Assembly: GCF_023715245.1 (NCBI RefSeq)
Contig: NZ_JAMBNV010000001.1
Location: forward strand, 744,001-808,000
Reading direction: 5' to 3'
DNA length: 64,000 nucleotides
DNA from: Sporosarcina luteola
GTDB lineage: Bacteria > Bacillota > Bacilli > Bacillales_A > Planococcaceae
Under the pieces are notes generated by a model, which saw only the letters and a list, made by a program, of their open reading frames with translations, searched no databases and had not been told where the DNA came from. A program made the translations under genes and the position numbers. Of this stretch, positions 29,581 through 39,790 are shown in pieces; within the stretch, counting starts at the first letter, position 1, and each line of letters begins with the position of its first letter.

Positions 29581-29720
29581 GCGTTATGCGTGATTGTGGG
29601 GATTTATGCGTTAATTTCGCGATTTATGCGTGAGTTTAGCAGTTTATGAGTAAATTTTGCAGTTTATGAGCTTTTACAAGGATTTATGCGTAATTCTAGC
29701 TGTTTATGCGTTTTTAGTAT
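29581..29720. repeat. seven-unit 20-bp tandem array after leuA
   Basis: TTATGCG or TTATGAG starts at 29584, 29604, 29624, 29644, 29664, 29684 and 29704, a step of exactly 20 bases. The consensus is roughly GATTTATGCGT followed by nine variable bases that often end TTTNGC. It begins 17 bases after the leuA stop. The core matches the inverted array at 21956-22105. With the element at 29753 it fills the 490-base gap before leuB. Confidence 0.9.
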
Positions 29721-29752
29721 ATAGAAGTTATATTTTAGACGGGATCTATAAG

Positions 29753-29982
29753 GATTGAAGCGGAAGGCGGCGACTCCGGTGGGAAAAGCGTCAGCAGAAG
29801 ACCCCGCAACGAAAGCCGTCACGAAGAACGGCTTTTGCGAGCAAAAGCGCAGCGTTGGGAGCAACTAAGGGATGCCTTAATTTCTGCAAAGAACGCAGAA
29901 ATACGGCAAATCGAACCCTTCGCTGTTCGATTGGCTGAAGCGACGCCCACGGAAAGCGTCCGCCTGAAGCGGAAATCCGATT
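29753..29982. repeat. structured intergenic repeat element, copy 2
   Basis: This is the fuller copy of the element at 26767-26957. It includes an extra GGTGGGAAAAGCGTCAGCAG segment near the start. The three internal hairpins of copy 1 are preserved: GCTTTTGC/GCAAAAGC, ATTTCTGC/GCAGAAAT and AATCGAAC/GTTCGATT. It sits between the tandem array and leuB, inside the operon. Confidence 0.85.
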
Positions 29983-30056
29983 AGAAAGAAACACTTTATA
30001 CGAAACTAAGTCTGAAGATTGTGTAAAAAGTTATGACAACAAGGAGGAGAAGTTCA

Positions 30057-31157
30057 ATGGAAAAAAGAGTAGCTGTATTACAGGGCGATGGAATCGGACC
30101 GGAAGTAACGTCGGCGGCTGTGCGAGTTCTTGAAGTGGTTGCAAGACGATTCAACCACACATTCCATTTCAATTACGGTTCAATCGGAGGAGCGGCGATC
30201 GATTCGTTCAATAACCCACTCCCGAAGCAAACAATTGAACTCTGTGAATCAAGTGATGCAGTTCTCTTAGGGGCTGTCGGCGGTCCGAAATGGGATCGGA
30301 ATCCGTCAGAATTGCGACCTGAAAGAGGGTTGCTTGCCATCAGGAAGCACTTTGATTTATTCGCGAACCTGCGTCCGGTCAAGGCAGTCCCTTCCTTGCT
30401 TCAAGCTTCTCCTCTCAAGGAGGAAATTGTTCGGGAAGTCGATATGATGATCGTCCGGGAACTGACGGGCGGCATCTACTTCGGGCAGCCGAGCCGCAAA
30501 ACCAAAACTTCCGCAGTCGATACGCTCGTCTACACACGTGAAGAAATCGAACGCATCGTTGAAAAAGCGTTTGAGCTTGCGCGGATGAGACGGGGAAAAG
30601 TGACATCCGTCGATAAGGCGAACGTATTGGAGTCGAGCAAGCTTTGGCGGGAAGTCGTCGAAGAGAAGCGCAAAGGCTATCCGGATGTCGAAGTTGAGCA
30701 TCAGCTCGTCGACTCGGCGGCGATGAAATTGATTACGAACCCGAAATCCTTTGATGTTGTCGTCACTGAAAACATGTTCGGCGATATTTTAAGCGACGAA
30801 GCATCCGTCATCACCGGTTCGCTCGGCCTCATGCCATCCGCAAGCGTTCGTTCCGATGGATTCGGCCTGTACGAACCTGTTCATGGCTCAGCGCCCGATG
30901 TTGCAGGGATGGGCATCGCGAATCCGGCAGCAGCCATTTTGTCGGCGGCAATGATGCTCCGCTATTCATTCGAAATGGAGACGGAAGCGGCAGCAATCGA
31001 AAAAGCCGTTGATACCGTATTTGAGGATGGACATTTTACTGCGGACCTTGCGGGTGGATCAGATCGCGCCCTTTCAACGATGGAGTGGACGGATAAAGTG
31101 ATCGGTGAGCTGGATTTGCAGTTCGTCTCGAATAGCATCATGTTTTCATATGTCTGA
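30057..31157 (+). CDS. leuB: 3-isopropylmalate dehydrogenase LeuB
   Basis: The 366-residue enzyme has [13 protein letters not shown] at the N-terminus, [10 protein letters not shown] around residue 140, and the Asp-rich metal site in [28 protein letters not shown] confers NAD specificity. It oxidises and decarboxylates 3-isopropylmalate. AAGGAGG ten bases upstream sets ATG 30057. The C-terminus reads [11 protein letters not shown] after the usual DKVIGEL end and is somewhat longer than typical, perhaps a stop-codon shift. leuC begins 19 bases later. Confidence 0.95.
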   Translation: MEKRVAVLQGDGIGPEVTSAAVRVLEVVARRFNHTFHFNYGSIGGAAIDSFNNPLPKQTIELCESSDAVLLGAVGGPKWDRNPSELRPERGLLAIRKHFDLFANLRPVKAVPSLLQASPLKEEIVREVDMMIVRELTGGIYFGQPSRKTKTSAVDTLVYTREEIERIVEKAFELARMRRGKVTSVDKANVLESSKLWREVVEEKRKGYPDVEVEHQLVDSAAMKLITNPKSFDVVVTENMFGDILSDEASVITGSLGLMPSASVRSDGFGLYEPVHGSAPDVAGMGIANPAAAILSAAMMLRYSFEMETEAAAIEKAVDTVFEDGHFTADLAGGSDRALSTMEWTDKVIGELDLQFVSNSIMFSYV

Positions 31158-31176
31158 AATGGAAGGAGAATTTGAT

Positions 31177-32586
31177 ATGCCTAAAACGATCATCGAAAAA
31201 ATTTGGGAGCAGCATATTGTGTACGAAGAACAGGGGAAGCCTGACCTATTATATATCGACCTTCATTTATTGCATGAAGTGACTTCACCTCAAGCGTTTG
31301 AAGGCTTGCGGCTGGCGGGACGGAAAGTGCGGCGCCCCGATCTCTGCTTCGCGACGATGGATCATAACGTTCCGACCCGGAATTTGCCGATCATAAACGA
31401 CCCGATCGCTAAAAAGCAGATTACGACATTGGAGAAAAATTGTGAGGAGTTCGGCATTGAGCTTGCCGATATGGAGCATCCGGACCAGGGAATCGTCCAT
31501 ATTATCGGTCCCGAACTCGGGTTGACACAGCCAGGCAAAACGATAGTCTGCGGGGATAGCCATACTTCCACGCATGGTGCATTTGGCGCTATCGCGTTCG
31601 GAATCGGTACGAGCGAGGTCGAGCACGTCCTATCGACACAGACGCTTTGGCAATCAAAACCGAAAACGATGGAAATTCGGATCAATGGCAAGCTCGGATT
31701 TGGTGTTACTGCGAAGGATGTCATCCTTGCGATTATCGCAAAATTCGGCATCGACGTCGGAACCGGGCATATCGCTGAGTATACAGGCGAAGCAATCCGC
31801 TCCATGACGATGGAGGAACGGATGACGATTTGCAATATGTCCATTGAGGCGGGGGCGAAAGCCGGTTTGATCAGCCCGGATGAGACGACAATCGAGTATT
31901 TGAGAGGACGACGTCATGTCCCTGAAGGCGAAGCGTTTGAGGACGCTGCGGAACAATGGCTCTCCTTGGCAACCGACGAAGGGGCGGTATACGATACAGT
32001 TCTTGAAATCGATGCGAATGAAATCGAGCCGTTTATCACTTGGGGCACGAATCCTTCGATGGGTTCCGGCATCAGTGCAAAGGTGCCGTCCTCGGGGGAC
32101 TTTACAGATGAATCCGATAAGGAAGCGTTGAAAAAAGCGCTCACCTATATGGGGCTTGAAGAAGGGACGCCACTTACTTCAATTGCAATCCAGCACGTTT
32201 TCATCGGCTCTTGCACGAATGCCCGCTTGAGCGATCTACGAGCCGCAGCTGAAGTGATCGCAGGTCAAAAAGTGCATCCGAATGTGACGGCAATCGTCGT
32301 TCCAGGTTCACGCACTGTGAAACGCCAAGCAGAAGAGGAAGGCTTGGATAAAGTGTTCCTCGAAGCCGGTTTTGAATGGCGCGAATCGGGTTGCAGCATG
32401 TGCCTCGCGATGAACGATGACGTCGTACCGGCTGGCGAAAGATGTGCATCTACATCTAACCGGAACTTCGAAGGCAGGCAAGGGGCGGGTTCCCGCACGC
32501 ATCTGATGAGTCCAGCAATGGCCGCGGCCGCAGCGATTTCCGGACATTTCACAGACGTTCGTACAATGAAATTGGCCCATGCCTAA
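31177..32586 (+). CDS. leuC: 3-isopropylmalate dehydratase large subunit LeuC
   Basis: The 469-residue aconitase-family subunit has 4Fe-4S ligands in [14 protein letters not shown] and GCSMCLAMN, and [14 protein letters not shown] near residue 130. With LeuD it isomerises 2- to 3-isopropylmalate. GGAAGGAG precedes ATG 31177, which gives the usual start [11 protein letters not shown]. It follows leuB closely and precedes leuD by 32 bases. Confidence 0.96.
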   Translation: MPKTIIEKIWEQHIVYEEQGKPDLLYIDLHLLHEVTSPQAFEGLRLAGRKVRRPDLCFATMDHNVPTRNLPIINDPIAKKQITTLEKNCEEFGIELADMEHPDQGIVHIIGPELGLTQPGKTIVCGDSHTSTHGAFGAIAFGIGTSEVEHVLSTQTLWQSKPKTMEIRINGKLGFGVTAKDVILAIIAKFGIDVGTGHIAEYTGEAIRSMTMEERMTICNMSIEAGAKAGLISPDETTIEYLRGRRHVPEGEAFEDAAEQWLSLATDEGAVYDTVLEIDANEIEPFITWGTNPSMGSGISAKVPSSGDFTDESDKEALKKALTYMGLEEGTPLTSIAIQHVFIGSCTNARLSDLRAAAEVIAGQKVHPNVTAIVVPGSRTVKRQAEEEGLDKVFLEAGFEWRESGCSMCLAMNDDVVPAGERCASTSNRNFEGRQGAGSRTHLMSPAMAAAAAISGHFTDVRTMKLAHA

Positions 32587-32618
32587 TGAACAAAGCTGGA
32601 TGAAGAAAGGATGATTCC

Positions 32619-33203
32619 ATGAAACCGATCAATGAAGTGCGCAGCGTCATGACACCTTTGAATCGAAAAAATGTAGATACAGACCAGATCATATCGAAGG
32701 AATTCCTGAAGCGAATCGAACGGACCGGCTTTGGAAAATATCTTTTTCACCATTGGCGCTTCCAGGCGGACGGTACGGAAAACAAAGAATTTGTCCTGAA
32801 CGACGACCGGTTCAAAGACTCCAAGATCCTCGTCGCCCATGACAACTTCGGTTGCGGCTCCTCTAGGGAGCATGCGCCGTGGGCAATCCTTGACTATGGG
32901 TTCGAAGTTGTCATCGCCCCGTCGTTTGCGGATATTTTCCATAATAACTGCTTCAAGAATGGCATCCTGCCAATCCGTCTCCGTGTCGAGGAAATCGAAG
33001 AGCTTTTATCCAAAGGCGAGACCGCTCCTTATACATTGGAAATCGATCTTGAACAACAGACGGTAAAAGGCGAAGACGGGAAAACATACACATTCGACAT
33101 CGACCCGTATTATAAGCAGATGTTATTGAATGGATGGGACGAAATTGCGTTGACGTTCCAATATGAAGAGCAAATTGCCGCATATGAAAAACAGCATGCT
33201 TAA
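32619..33203 (+). CDS. leuD: 3-isopropylmalate dehydratase small subunit LeuD
   Basis: The 194-residue swivel-domain subunit has NVDTDQIISKEFLKRI and the substrate-binding NFGCGSSREHAPWA. It completes the LeuCD isomerase. GAAAGGATG precedes the ATG. It ends the ilv-leu operon at a strong terminator. Confidence 0.96.
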   Translation: MKPINEVRSVMTPLNRKNVDTDQIISKEFLKRIERTGFGKYLFHHWRFQADGTENKEFVLNDDRFKDSKILVAHDNFGCGSSREHAPWAILDYGFEVVIAPSFADIFHNNCFKNGILPIRLRVEEIEELLSKGETAPYTLEIDLEQQTVKGEDGKTYTFDIDPYYKQMLLNGWDEIALTFQYEEQIAAYEKQHA

Positions 33204-33208
33204 TGAAT

Positions 33209-33257
33209 AAAGACTGCAGATGGAATCACGTTAGATCCTATCTGCAGTCTTTTTTTC
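33209..33257 (+). terminator. terminator of the ilv-leu operon
   Basis: AAAGACTGCAGAT (33209-33221) pairs perfectly with ATCTGCAGTCTTT (33240-33252), followed by Ts. Confidence 0.93.
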
Positions 33258-33340
33258 GTCCATAATTCTCCATATTATTTCCTCGTTTACGTCTCAAGTC
33301 GATGAAAAATGAGACCGAAATAGTAACCATCTCCTACACT

Positions 33341-34006
33341 TCAAAATCCCAGCACACATTTCACATCATTCACATATGACTGGCTCACCGGCAGTTCGGT
33401 TCCATCCACTAATGTCACGACAAGACTCGAAGAGAAATCGCGTGAGATCCTCGAGATTTTAGCTGTATTCACAATGTACGAACGGTGAATGCGCAAGAAG
33501 ATTTCAGGCAGCCGCTTATCCAACTCCTTCAACGTGCTCGAAATGCTGAATTGCCCGTCCTCCGTATAGAAGAATGTCTTCTTCTGATAGCTTTCAATAT
33601 GAGTGATCTGTTCAAGCGGAACTGGGTACCATTCGTCGTCAAGCTTTCCGGTGAGCAGGCGCAACGGATCGTTCTTGACTTGCGATCCGGGTTCCGGTGG
33701 AAGGATGACGACGAGTGCTGCATGTTCTCCGTCAATTTCGATAGGGTATCCGACGCCATACGATGGGGTCGCTGACAAAGTCGAATCTATCATCATTCCT
33801 GTTTTACCCCTACTCATTAACACCTTCGCCGCAATGCTTCCCGCTTGCACGGGTTGGCCATCAATCCATGTGTCATCGTCTCCAGAATCGCAACAATGAT
33901 AGCAACCGTTCAACGCAATCGCGAGGCGGGCATCATTGGGAATCCAATCCTGCAACAGGCAGGCAAATTGCTGTAGAAGTTCTTCCCGTATTTCGGTGTT
34001 TTCCAT
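33341..34006 (-). CDS. LytTR-family DNA-binding regulator
   Basis: The 221-residue protein has a C-terminal LytTR domain (about residues 120-221: ITHIESYQKKTFFYTEDGQF, FLRIHRSYIVNTAKI). The N-terminal half is not a phosphoreceiver; it looks like a small sensor domain with CYHCCDSGDDD. It may sense a small molecule or metal through those cysteines. It is divergent from aceA across a 184-base gap, so regulation of the glyoxylate genes is a reasonable guess. The LytTR assignment is firm; the ligand is unknown. Confidence 0.82.
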   Translation of the reverse strand: MENTEIREELLQQFACLLQDWIPNDARLAIALNGCYHCCDSGDDDTWIDGQPVQAGSIAAKVLMSRGKTGMMIDSTLSATPSYGVGYPIEIDGEHAALVVILPPEPGSQVKNDPLRLLTGKLDDEWYPVPLEQITHIESYQKKTFFYTEDGQFSISSTLKELDKRLPEIFLRIHRSYIVNTAKISRISRDFSSSLVVTLVDGTELPVSQSYVNDVKCVLGF

Positions 34007-34071
34007 TCGATAATCTTCCCCTTTTCGAATTCATCGAGCTATTTCCGCTTTCATCCTCTTAAACTATCCTT

Positions 34072-34100
34072 TTGTCGAAATGCACAGACAGTTTTAATAT
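34072..34100 (+). promoter_or_regulatory. SigA-type promoter for aceA
   Basis: TTGTCG (34072-34077) and TAATAT (34095-34100) are spaced by 17 bp, 90 bp upstream of aceA. A small inverted repeat, ACAAC/GTTGT, lies near 34122-34139. Confidence 0.55.
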
Positions 34101-34190
34101 TCTGTTATATAGTAATGTATAACAACTTATCCTGTTGTGGAACAGTAGGAAAGTATCAATTACTCTATTAAATGAAAGGTGTGGAATGAA

Positions 34191-35465
34191 ATGAAGGAAC
34201 AGGTGGAGCAGTTGGAGAGAAGCTGGCAGGAAGACGGACGTTGGGCGGGGATCGAACGAGGATACAGTGCGGAGGACGTCATCAAGTTACGGGGCTCAGT
34301 TCAAATTGAACATACATTGGCGAAAAGAGGGGCAGAGCGGCTTTGGAAATCGCTTCATGAAGAGGATTTTATCGCTGCTCTCGGCGCACTGACGGGCAAT
34401 CAAGCAGTCCAGCAAGTAAAAGCGGGACTCCAGGCAATCTATCTGAGCGGTTGGCAAGTGGCGGCGGATGCGAATATGGCGGGGCAGATGTATCCGGATC
34501 AAAGCTTATATCCGGTGAACAGCGTGCCGAATGTCGTGAAGCGGATCAATCAGGCGCTGCAGCGTGCGGATCAAATCGACTGTGCAGAAGGCAGGCTAGA
34601 CGAGTTCGATTGGTTCGCACCAATTGTCGCTGACGCGGAAGCAGGATTCGGAGGTCCTTTGAATGTGTTCGAATTGATGAAAGCGATGATTGAAGCAGGC
34701 GCTGCCGGCGTCCATTTCGAAGATCAGCTCGCCTCAGAAAAGAAATGCGGTCATCTTGGCGGGAAAGTGCTTCTTCCGACGCAGAATGCAGTCAGGAATT
34801 TGATTTCGGCAAGACTTGCGGCTGACGTATCGGGTGTCCCAACGATCATCATTGCGAGGACGGATGCAGACGCGGCAGATCTGATCACGAGTGACGTCGA
34901 CCCACGCGACCATGCATTCATTACCGGAGAACGCACACCGGAAGGATTTTACCGGACGAAAGCTGGCATCGAGCAGGCGATTGCCCGCGGTCTCGCATAC
35001 GCACCATATGCTGATCTCATCTGGTGTGAAACATCCACGCCGGATCTCGAAGAAGCGAAACGCTTTGCGGACGCCATCCACGAGAAATTCCCGGACAAAA
35101 TGCTCGCCTATAACTGTTCGCCTTCATTCAATTGGAAATCGAACCTAGATGACGAGACAATCGGCAAATTCCAGCGCGAACTCGGCAAGATGGGTTATAA
35201 ATTCCAATTCGTCACATTAGCGGGCTTCCATTCATTGAACCACAGCATGTTCGAATTGGCGCATGGTTATAAAACGGACGGGATGGCAGCCTATTCGAAG
35301 CTTCAGGAAGCAGAGTTCGCGAATGAATCAAAAGGGTACACGGCGACCCGCCACCAACGCGAAGTCGGAACGGGTTATTTCGACGAAGTGGCTCAGGTAA
35401 TTTCAGGAGGCACTTCCTCAACAACAGCCATGAAGGGGTCGACGGAAGAGGCGCAATTCGTTTAA
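34191..35465 (+). CDS. aceA: isocitrate lyase AceA
   Basis: The 424-residue enzyme has the active-site loop [13 protein letters not shown] near residue 185, [17 protein letters not shown] with metal-binding acids, and YNCSPSFNW. It cleaves isocitrate to glyoxylate and succinate. ATG 34191 is preferred; the GTG at 34179 is four codons upstream and less well placed. The malate synthase gene follows after 31 bases, completing the glyoxylate shunt. Confidence 0.96.
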   Translation: MKEQVEQLERSWQEDGRWAGIERGYSAEDVIKLRGSVQIEHTLAKRGAERLWKSLHEEDFIAALGALTGNQAVQQVKAGLQAIYLSGWQVAADANMAGQMYPDQSLYPVNSVPNVVKRINQALQRADQIDCAEGRLDEFDWFAPIVADAEAGFGGPLNVFELMKAMIEAGAAGVHFEDQLASEKKCGHLGGKVLLPTQNAVRNLISARLAADVSGVPTIIIARTDADAADLITSDVDPRDHAFITGERTPEGFYRTKAGIEQAIARGLAYAPYADLIWCETSTPDLEEAKRFADAIHEKFPDKMLAYNCSPSFNWKSNLDDETIGKFQRELGKMGYKFQFVTLAGFHSLNHSMFELAHGYKTDGMAAYSKLQEAEFANESKGYTATRHQREVGTGYFDEVAQVISGGTSSTTAMKGSTEEAQFV

Positions 35466-35496
35466 GTACCTAACGATTCCACGAATAAATGAAAGG

Positions 35497-37107
35497 ATGA
35501 TTCAACTGACAACTCAACAGACGCGTTTCAATATGGATGTAATCGGTGAAATGACGGCGGGGACGGAGGAAATCCTGACGCCGGAAGCGCTCGAATTCCT
35601 TTATAGCCTGCACGAAACATTCAATGGCCGGCGAAAGGAATTGCTGGCAGCGAGGGAAACAAGGCAACGCCTATTCGATGCTGGCGAAAAGCCGGGCTTT
35701 CTTGAAGAAACGAAGCATATTCGGGAAGGGGATTGGACGGTCGCACCGATTCCACCCGATTTGCAGGATCGGCGTGTTGAAATTACCGGTCCCGTCGACA
35801 GGAAAATGATTATTAACGCACTTAACTCCGGAGCGAAAGCGTTCATGGCTGATTTTGAAGATGCAACTTCGCCGACATGGTCGAATATGATCGACGGTCA
35901 GTTGAATCTCAAAGATGCCATAAGAGGGACAATTTCGTTCGAGCAGGCTTCCAATGGAAAGAAGTACTCTTTGAATGAAGAGACAGCCGTTTTAATGGTG
36001 AGGGCAAGAGGTCTTCATTTGGATGAAAAGCATATCCTAATCGACGGCGAGCCGATGGCAGGAGGCTTCTTCGATTTCGGGCTTTATTTCTTCCATAATG
36101 CGAAGGAATTATTTGAACGGGGAACGGGTCCGTATTTCTACTTGCCGAAGCTTGAAAGCCATTTGGAAGCAAGACTATGGAATGAAGTATTCGTCTTCGC
36201 GCAGGAAAAACTGGACATTCCGACTGGTACGATACGTGCGACGGTGTTGATTGAAACGCTTCCCGCTGCATTCGAGATGGATGAAATTTTGTATGAACTG
36301 CGAGACCATATTGCGGGACTGAACTGCGGCCGCTGGGATTATATTTTCAGCTTTATCAAAAGGCTTCGCAGTCAACAGGATGTCATCTTGCCGGACCGAG
36401 GGCAAGTGACGATGACATCGCCTTTCATGAGAGCTTACACACAGCTATGCATCCAGACATGTCACAAGCGGAACGCGTTTGCGATGGGCGGGATGGCGGC
36501 TCAGATTCCGATCCGTAACAACCCCGAAGAGAATGAGGAAGCATTCAGGAAGGTCGCCGAGGATAAACGCCGGGAAGTGACGGACGGACACGATGGAACG
36601 TGGGTCGCTCATCCGGGGCTTGTCGCGGTTGCGAGGGCTGAATTTGATGCACATATGGAAACGCCCAATCAAGTTCACAGGAAACGGGAAGACGTGCAAG
36701 TGACGGCGGCTGAGTTGCTGGAAGTGCCGACCGGGACGATTACGGAGGTAGGGCTGCGGATGAATTGCAGCGTCGGCGTCCAGTACATCGCTTCGTGGTT
36801 GAAAGGGAATGGAGCGGCGCCGATCAATCATCTGATGGAAGATGCGGCTACCGCGGAAATTTCCCGCTCGCAAGTATGGCAATGGATTCGCCATCCTGAA
36901 GGCAGGCTGGATGATGGCAGGGATATTACTGTCGATTTATTCATGAATCTATTTGCCGAAGAGATGAAAAAATTGAGGGAAACCTACGGCGAAAAGGAAT
37001 ACCGTTTCGGCAAATTCAATGAGGCGGCTGAGCTGTTCGTCGAGTTGACGCTTCAAGATGAGTTCGAGGAATTCCTGACATTGCCGGGATATAGAAAACT
37101 ATCATAG
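35497..37107 (+). CDS. aceB: malate synthase A AceB
   Basis: The 536-residue enzyme has the malate synthase A fold with [33 protein letters not shown] and [12 protein letters not shown]. It condenses glyoxylate with acetyl-CoA to malate. The ATG at 35497 directly abuts GAAAGG, leaving no spacer. A CTG at 35506, eight bases after AAAGGA, would give an MTTQQTRFN start and may be the true initiation codon. It forms an operon with aceA. Confidence 0.95.
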   Translation: MIQLTTQQTRFNMDVIGEMTAGTEEILTPEALEFLYSLHETFNGRRKELLAARETRQRLFDAGEKPGFLEETKHIREGDWTVAPIPPDLQDRRVEITGPVDRKMIINALNSGAKAFMADFEDATSPTWSNMIDGQLNLKDAIRGTISFEQASNGKKYSLNEETAVLMVRARGLHLDEKHILIDGEPMAGGFFDFGLYFFHNAKELFERGTGPYFYLPKLESHLEARLWNEVFVFAQEKLDIPTGTIRATVLIETLPAAFEMDEILYELRDHIAGLNCGRWDYIFSFIKRLRSQQDVILPDRGQVTMTSPFMRAYTQLCIQTCHKRNAFAMGGMAAQIPIRNNPEENEEAFRKVAEDKRREVTDGHDGTWVAHPGLVAVARAEFDAHMETPNQVHRKREDVQVTAAELLEVPTGTITEVGLRMNCSVGVQYIASWLKGNGAAPINHLMEDAATAEISRSQVWQWIRHPEGRLDDGRDITVDLFMNLFAEEMKKLRETYGEKEYRFGKFNEAAELFVELTLQDEFEEFLTLPGYRKLS

Positions 37108-37126
37108 GAAAAGGAGGAGGTTCATT

Positions 37127-37252
37127 ATGCAAAAGACGAATGAAGTGCAAAAGTCGAAAAAGATCTGCCGGGAATGCGGTTGTGAAATCGTTGAGAAAGT
37201 TGAATCCCTGCTCTATGAATGCGAACGCTGCATCGGCAAGCATAAGGATTGA
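37127..37252 (+). CDS. 41-residue zinc-ribbon protein, YhfH-like
   Basis: The small protein carries two cysteine pairs in KICRECGCEI and YECERCIG, spaced as in a zinc ribbon, with a lysine-rich N-terminus. The pattern resembles the tiny YhfH family of Bacilli. A strong AAAGGAGGAGG lies just upstream of the ATG and a terminator follows, so it is clearly translatable. It sits between malate synthase and the aminotransferase. Its function is not known. Confidence 0.75.
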   Translation: MQKTNEVQKSKKICRECGCEIVEKVESLLYECERCIGKHKD

Positions 37253-37261
37253 AGAAATTGG

Positions 37262-37300
37262 CCCGTCTCCTCAAATGGGGAACGGGTTTTCTCTATTTTT
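37262..37300 (+). terminator. terminator after the zinc-ribbon gene
   Basis: CCCGTCTCC pairs with GGGGAACGGG with one mismatch and is followed by TTTTCTCTATTTTT. Confidence 0.65.
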
Positions 37301-37382
37301 CATCAGAATAAAGAGGGTTTCATTCATAATTCGGAGAATAGGGTATAATAGAAGAGAAATCTAACGTAAAGGGGATATCGTT

Positions 37383-38549
37383 TTGCGAAATGAAGAGATG
37401 TTATTGATACCTGGACCGACGCCAGTTGTCGATTCGATTTACGATGCTATGGCAGCCGAGACAAGAGGGCATACAGATCTGCGCTTCGTAGAGATTTACA
37501 AGCGATCAATCGAGAGGACGCGCGAGATGTTCAAAACCGATGGAGAGGTATTTGTCATCGCCGGGTCGGGTACGATCGGCATGGAAATGGCTCTTGTCAA
37601 TACTGTCGGTGCGGGAGAGCGTTTATTGGTAATCAGCCACGGGTATTTCGGGGACCGTTTCATCCAATTGGGGAAAGCGTTTGGTATTGAAATCGATGTC
37701 CTTCAAGCCGAATGGGGACAGCAGGTTGCACCGGAAGACGTGGAGCGTAAATTATCGGAGCGTACATACAAGGCGGTGACGATCACGCACGCCGATACGT
37801 CCACAGGTGTGGCGGCCGACTTGGAAGTGCTCGTTCCTATTGTGAAAAAACACGGCGCACTCGTCATACTGGATGGAGTTTGTGCAACTGCCGCAATGGA
37901 AGAGGATATGAGCAAGGAATATGGCGGCGCGGGTTATAAAATCGACGTCGTTCTGACGGGCTCCCAAAAGGCGATCGGCGTTCCACCGGGGCTTGCCATT
38001 GTCGCGTTCAATCAAACCGCATTGGATGCACGCAAGCAACTCGGACATATTCCGGCTTACTATTGCGATATTGAAAACTGGATTCCGATCATGCATGATC
38101 CGTCGAAATACTTTGCGACGCCTCCGGTTAACTTGATTTATGCATATGATGAAGGAATGAAACTTGTTCTGGAGGAAGGCTTGGAAAAACGATATGCAAG
38201 GCATACGGCATTTGGACGAGGCGTGCGCGCTGCACTCCGGGAATATGGCATGAAGCCATTGGCGGAAGAAGCGGTTGCGGCCTCGACATTGAGCTGTTTC
38301 CTGTATCCGGAAGGTTTGGATGACGCTGAATTCAGGGCAGCTTTGGCGAAAGAAGGACTTATCGTCGCGGGTGCATTGGCGCATTTGGGCGGTAAAGCAT
38401 TCCGCCTCGGCCATATGGGCAACACGACGGAACAAATGCTTATTTCTGCAATCGAAAAGATTGGTGAAGCATTGAAGGAAGCAGGCCACGAAGCTCCGAT
38501 CGAGAAAGCCGTAAACCGATTCAAGGAAGAAGTAAAATCACTCGTTTAA
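37383..38549 (+). CDS. class V aminotransferase (alanine- or serine-glyoxylate type)
   Basis: The 388-residue PLP enzyme has LLIPGPTPV at the N-terminus, AGSGTIGMEMAL, and the Schiff-base lysine in VLTGSQKAIGVPPG. LGHMGNT near the C-terminus is typical of alanine-glyoxylate/serine-pyruvate transaminases. It probably converts glyoxylate to glycine. A TTG start is used, with AAAGGGGAT upstream; TATAAT at 37344-37349 is a likely -10. Its position next to aceBA supports glyoxylate as a substrate. The amino donor is not readable. Confidence 0.85.
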   Translation: MRNEEMLLIPGPTPVVDSIYDAMAAETRGHTDLRFVEIYKRSIERTREMFKTDGEVFVIAGSGTIGMEMALVNTVGAGERLLVISHGYFGDRFIQLGKAFGIEIDVLQAEWGQQVAPEDVERKLSERTYKAVTITHADTSTGVAADLEVLVPIVKKHGALVILDGVCATAAMEEDMSKEYGGAGYKIDVVLTGSQKAIGVPPGLAIVAFNQTALDARKQLGHIPAYYCDIENWIPIMHDPSKYFATPPVNLIYAYDEGMKLVLEEGLEKRYARHTAFGRGVRAALREYGMKPLAEEAVAASTLSCFLYPEGLDDAEFRAALAKEGLIVAGALAHLGGKAFRLGHMGNTTEQMLISAIEKIGEALKEAGHEAPIEKAVNRFKEEVKSLV

Positions 38550-38553
38550 AGAC

Positions 38554-38589
38554 AAAACCTCCCTTTTCTATCGAATAGGGAGGTTTTTT
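38554..38589 (+). terminator. terminator after the aminotransferase
   Basis: AAAACCTCCC pairs with GGGAGGTTTT across a 13-base loop, followed by Ts. Confidence 0.92.
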
Positions 38590-38671
38590 CTATGCTGGAA
38601 AAGTTATGCGCGACTTTAACACAGTTATGCTCATTCCGGGACTTTAGACATGCCCATCCATCCGGAAAACC

Positions 38672-39538
38672 TTACTCACCCCGCATCTCCTCAACCACCT
38701 CGACCGCGACATCCGGCACATCCGTAAAAATCCCATCTACGCCGATTTCAATCATGCGTCTGATTTCCTTCTCTTCATTCACAGTGAACGGATGTACATG
38801 CAAATCCTGATCATGTGCAAGCTCAACCAACTCCTCTGTTACAACCGACTTATCGACGCCTATGCCCGACGCATACTCCGCGACTTTTTCCAATCGCTTT
38901 TTGGTTAGCATCGTTTCATTTTTCGCCGAATACAGTTGAATTAGCGGAATGGCCGGCTCCTGCTCATGGATTTTCTTTAGAGATCTGGCATCGAATGATT
39001 GCAGGATCACTTTCGGCAGTTCCGTGTCTTCTAACGGTAACAGCCCGAATGCCCTCAGCTGTCCGAGTAAAGCGTCCTCGATTCCCGGGTAGGAGGCGGG
39101 TGTCTTCAGTTCAATATAATAATTGACATCATCTTGGAAGTACGAAAAAATCTCCTCCGTGCTGACGATTCGCAAAGGATCGATCCCTTCAGGCAATGAA
39201 ACCGAAAGCTTCCCGTCATAGTCAGACTCACGGCGAATTTCTTTTAACTCCTGGAAATCCACTTCTGCGATCTGTTTTCTGCCATCCGGCAAATGAACGA
39301 AAGGGTCATGCATCGAAACGAGTTCCCCGTCTTTCGTCATATGCACATCCAATTCGATATAATCCGCCTTCATCTGCACTGCCAATCCATAGGACAGCAA
39401 AGAGTGCTCCGGTGCATAGGCGGAAGCCCCTCGATGCGCGATGATCAGAAACTTGTCGGCAGGCAAAGATGCCGCCATAGATGCCGTCGAACATGCCGAT
39501 AGAAGGATAAGCAAGCTTAGCAGAAACCCTTTTTTCAC
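38672..39538 (-). CDS. glycerophosphodiester phosphodiesterase, lipoprotein
   Basis: The 288-residue protein has a lipoprotein signal with lipobox LLSAC and a GDPD barrel. The active site is visible as IAHRGASAYAPEHS, IELDVHMTKDG and SMHDP. It hydrolyses glycerophosphodiesters, perhaps from lipid or teichoic acid turnover, outside the membrane. AGGAGG is near the ATG at 39538. Two short ATGC-containing repeats 21 bases apart lie downstream, at 38602 and 38623. Confidence 0.92.
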   Translation of the reverse strand: MKKGFLLSLLILLSACSTASMAASLPADKFLIIAHRGASAYAPEHSLLSYGLAVQMKADYIELDVHMTKDGELVSMHDPFVHLPDGRKQIAEVDFQELKEIRRESDYDGKLSVSLPEGIDPLRIVSTEEIFSYFQDDVNYYIELKTPASYPGIEDALLGQLRAFGLLPLEDTELPKVILQSFDARSLKKIHEQEPAIPLIQLYSAKNETMLTKKRLEKVAEYASGIGVDKSVVTEELVELAHDQDLHVHPFTVNEEKEIRRMIEIGVDGIFTDVPDVAVEVVEEMRGE

Positions 39539-39790
39539 GTATATTTCCTCCTAGAACGTAAAGTAATTGTAAAGAATGAAAAGAGAAGAAGGCATGACAT
39601 ACGTCTCCAAATTATACGATAAACAAGTGTACGTTATATCCAATTTAAACGTAACAATTGAGCCAGGCGAGTTTCTCTCATTATCATCACTTATTGATTG
39701 CTGATCGGCTTTTTGGAATGACAACCCGATTAAAAGACAGGATTGTGGGTATCGTAAGGATAAGACATGAAAATGGAGGAGCTGTTTGTG

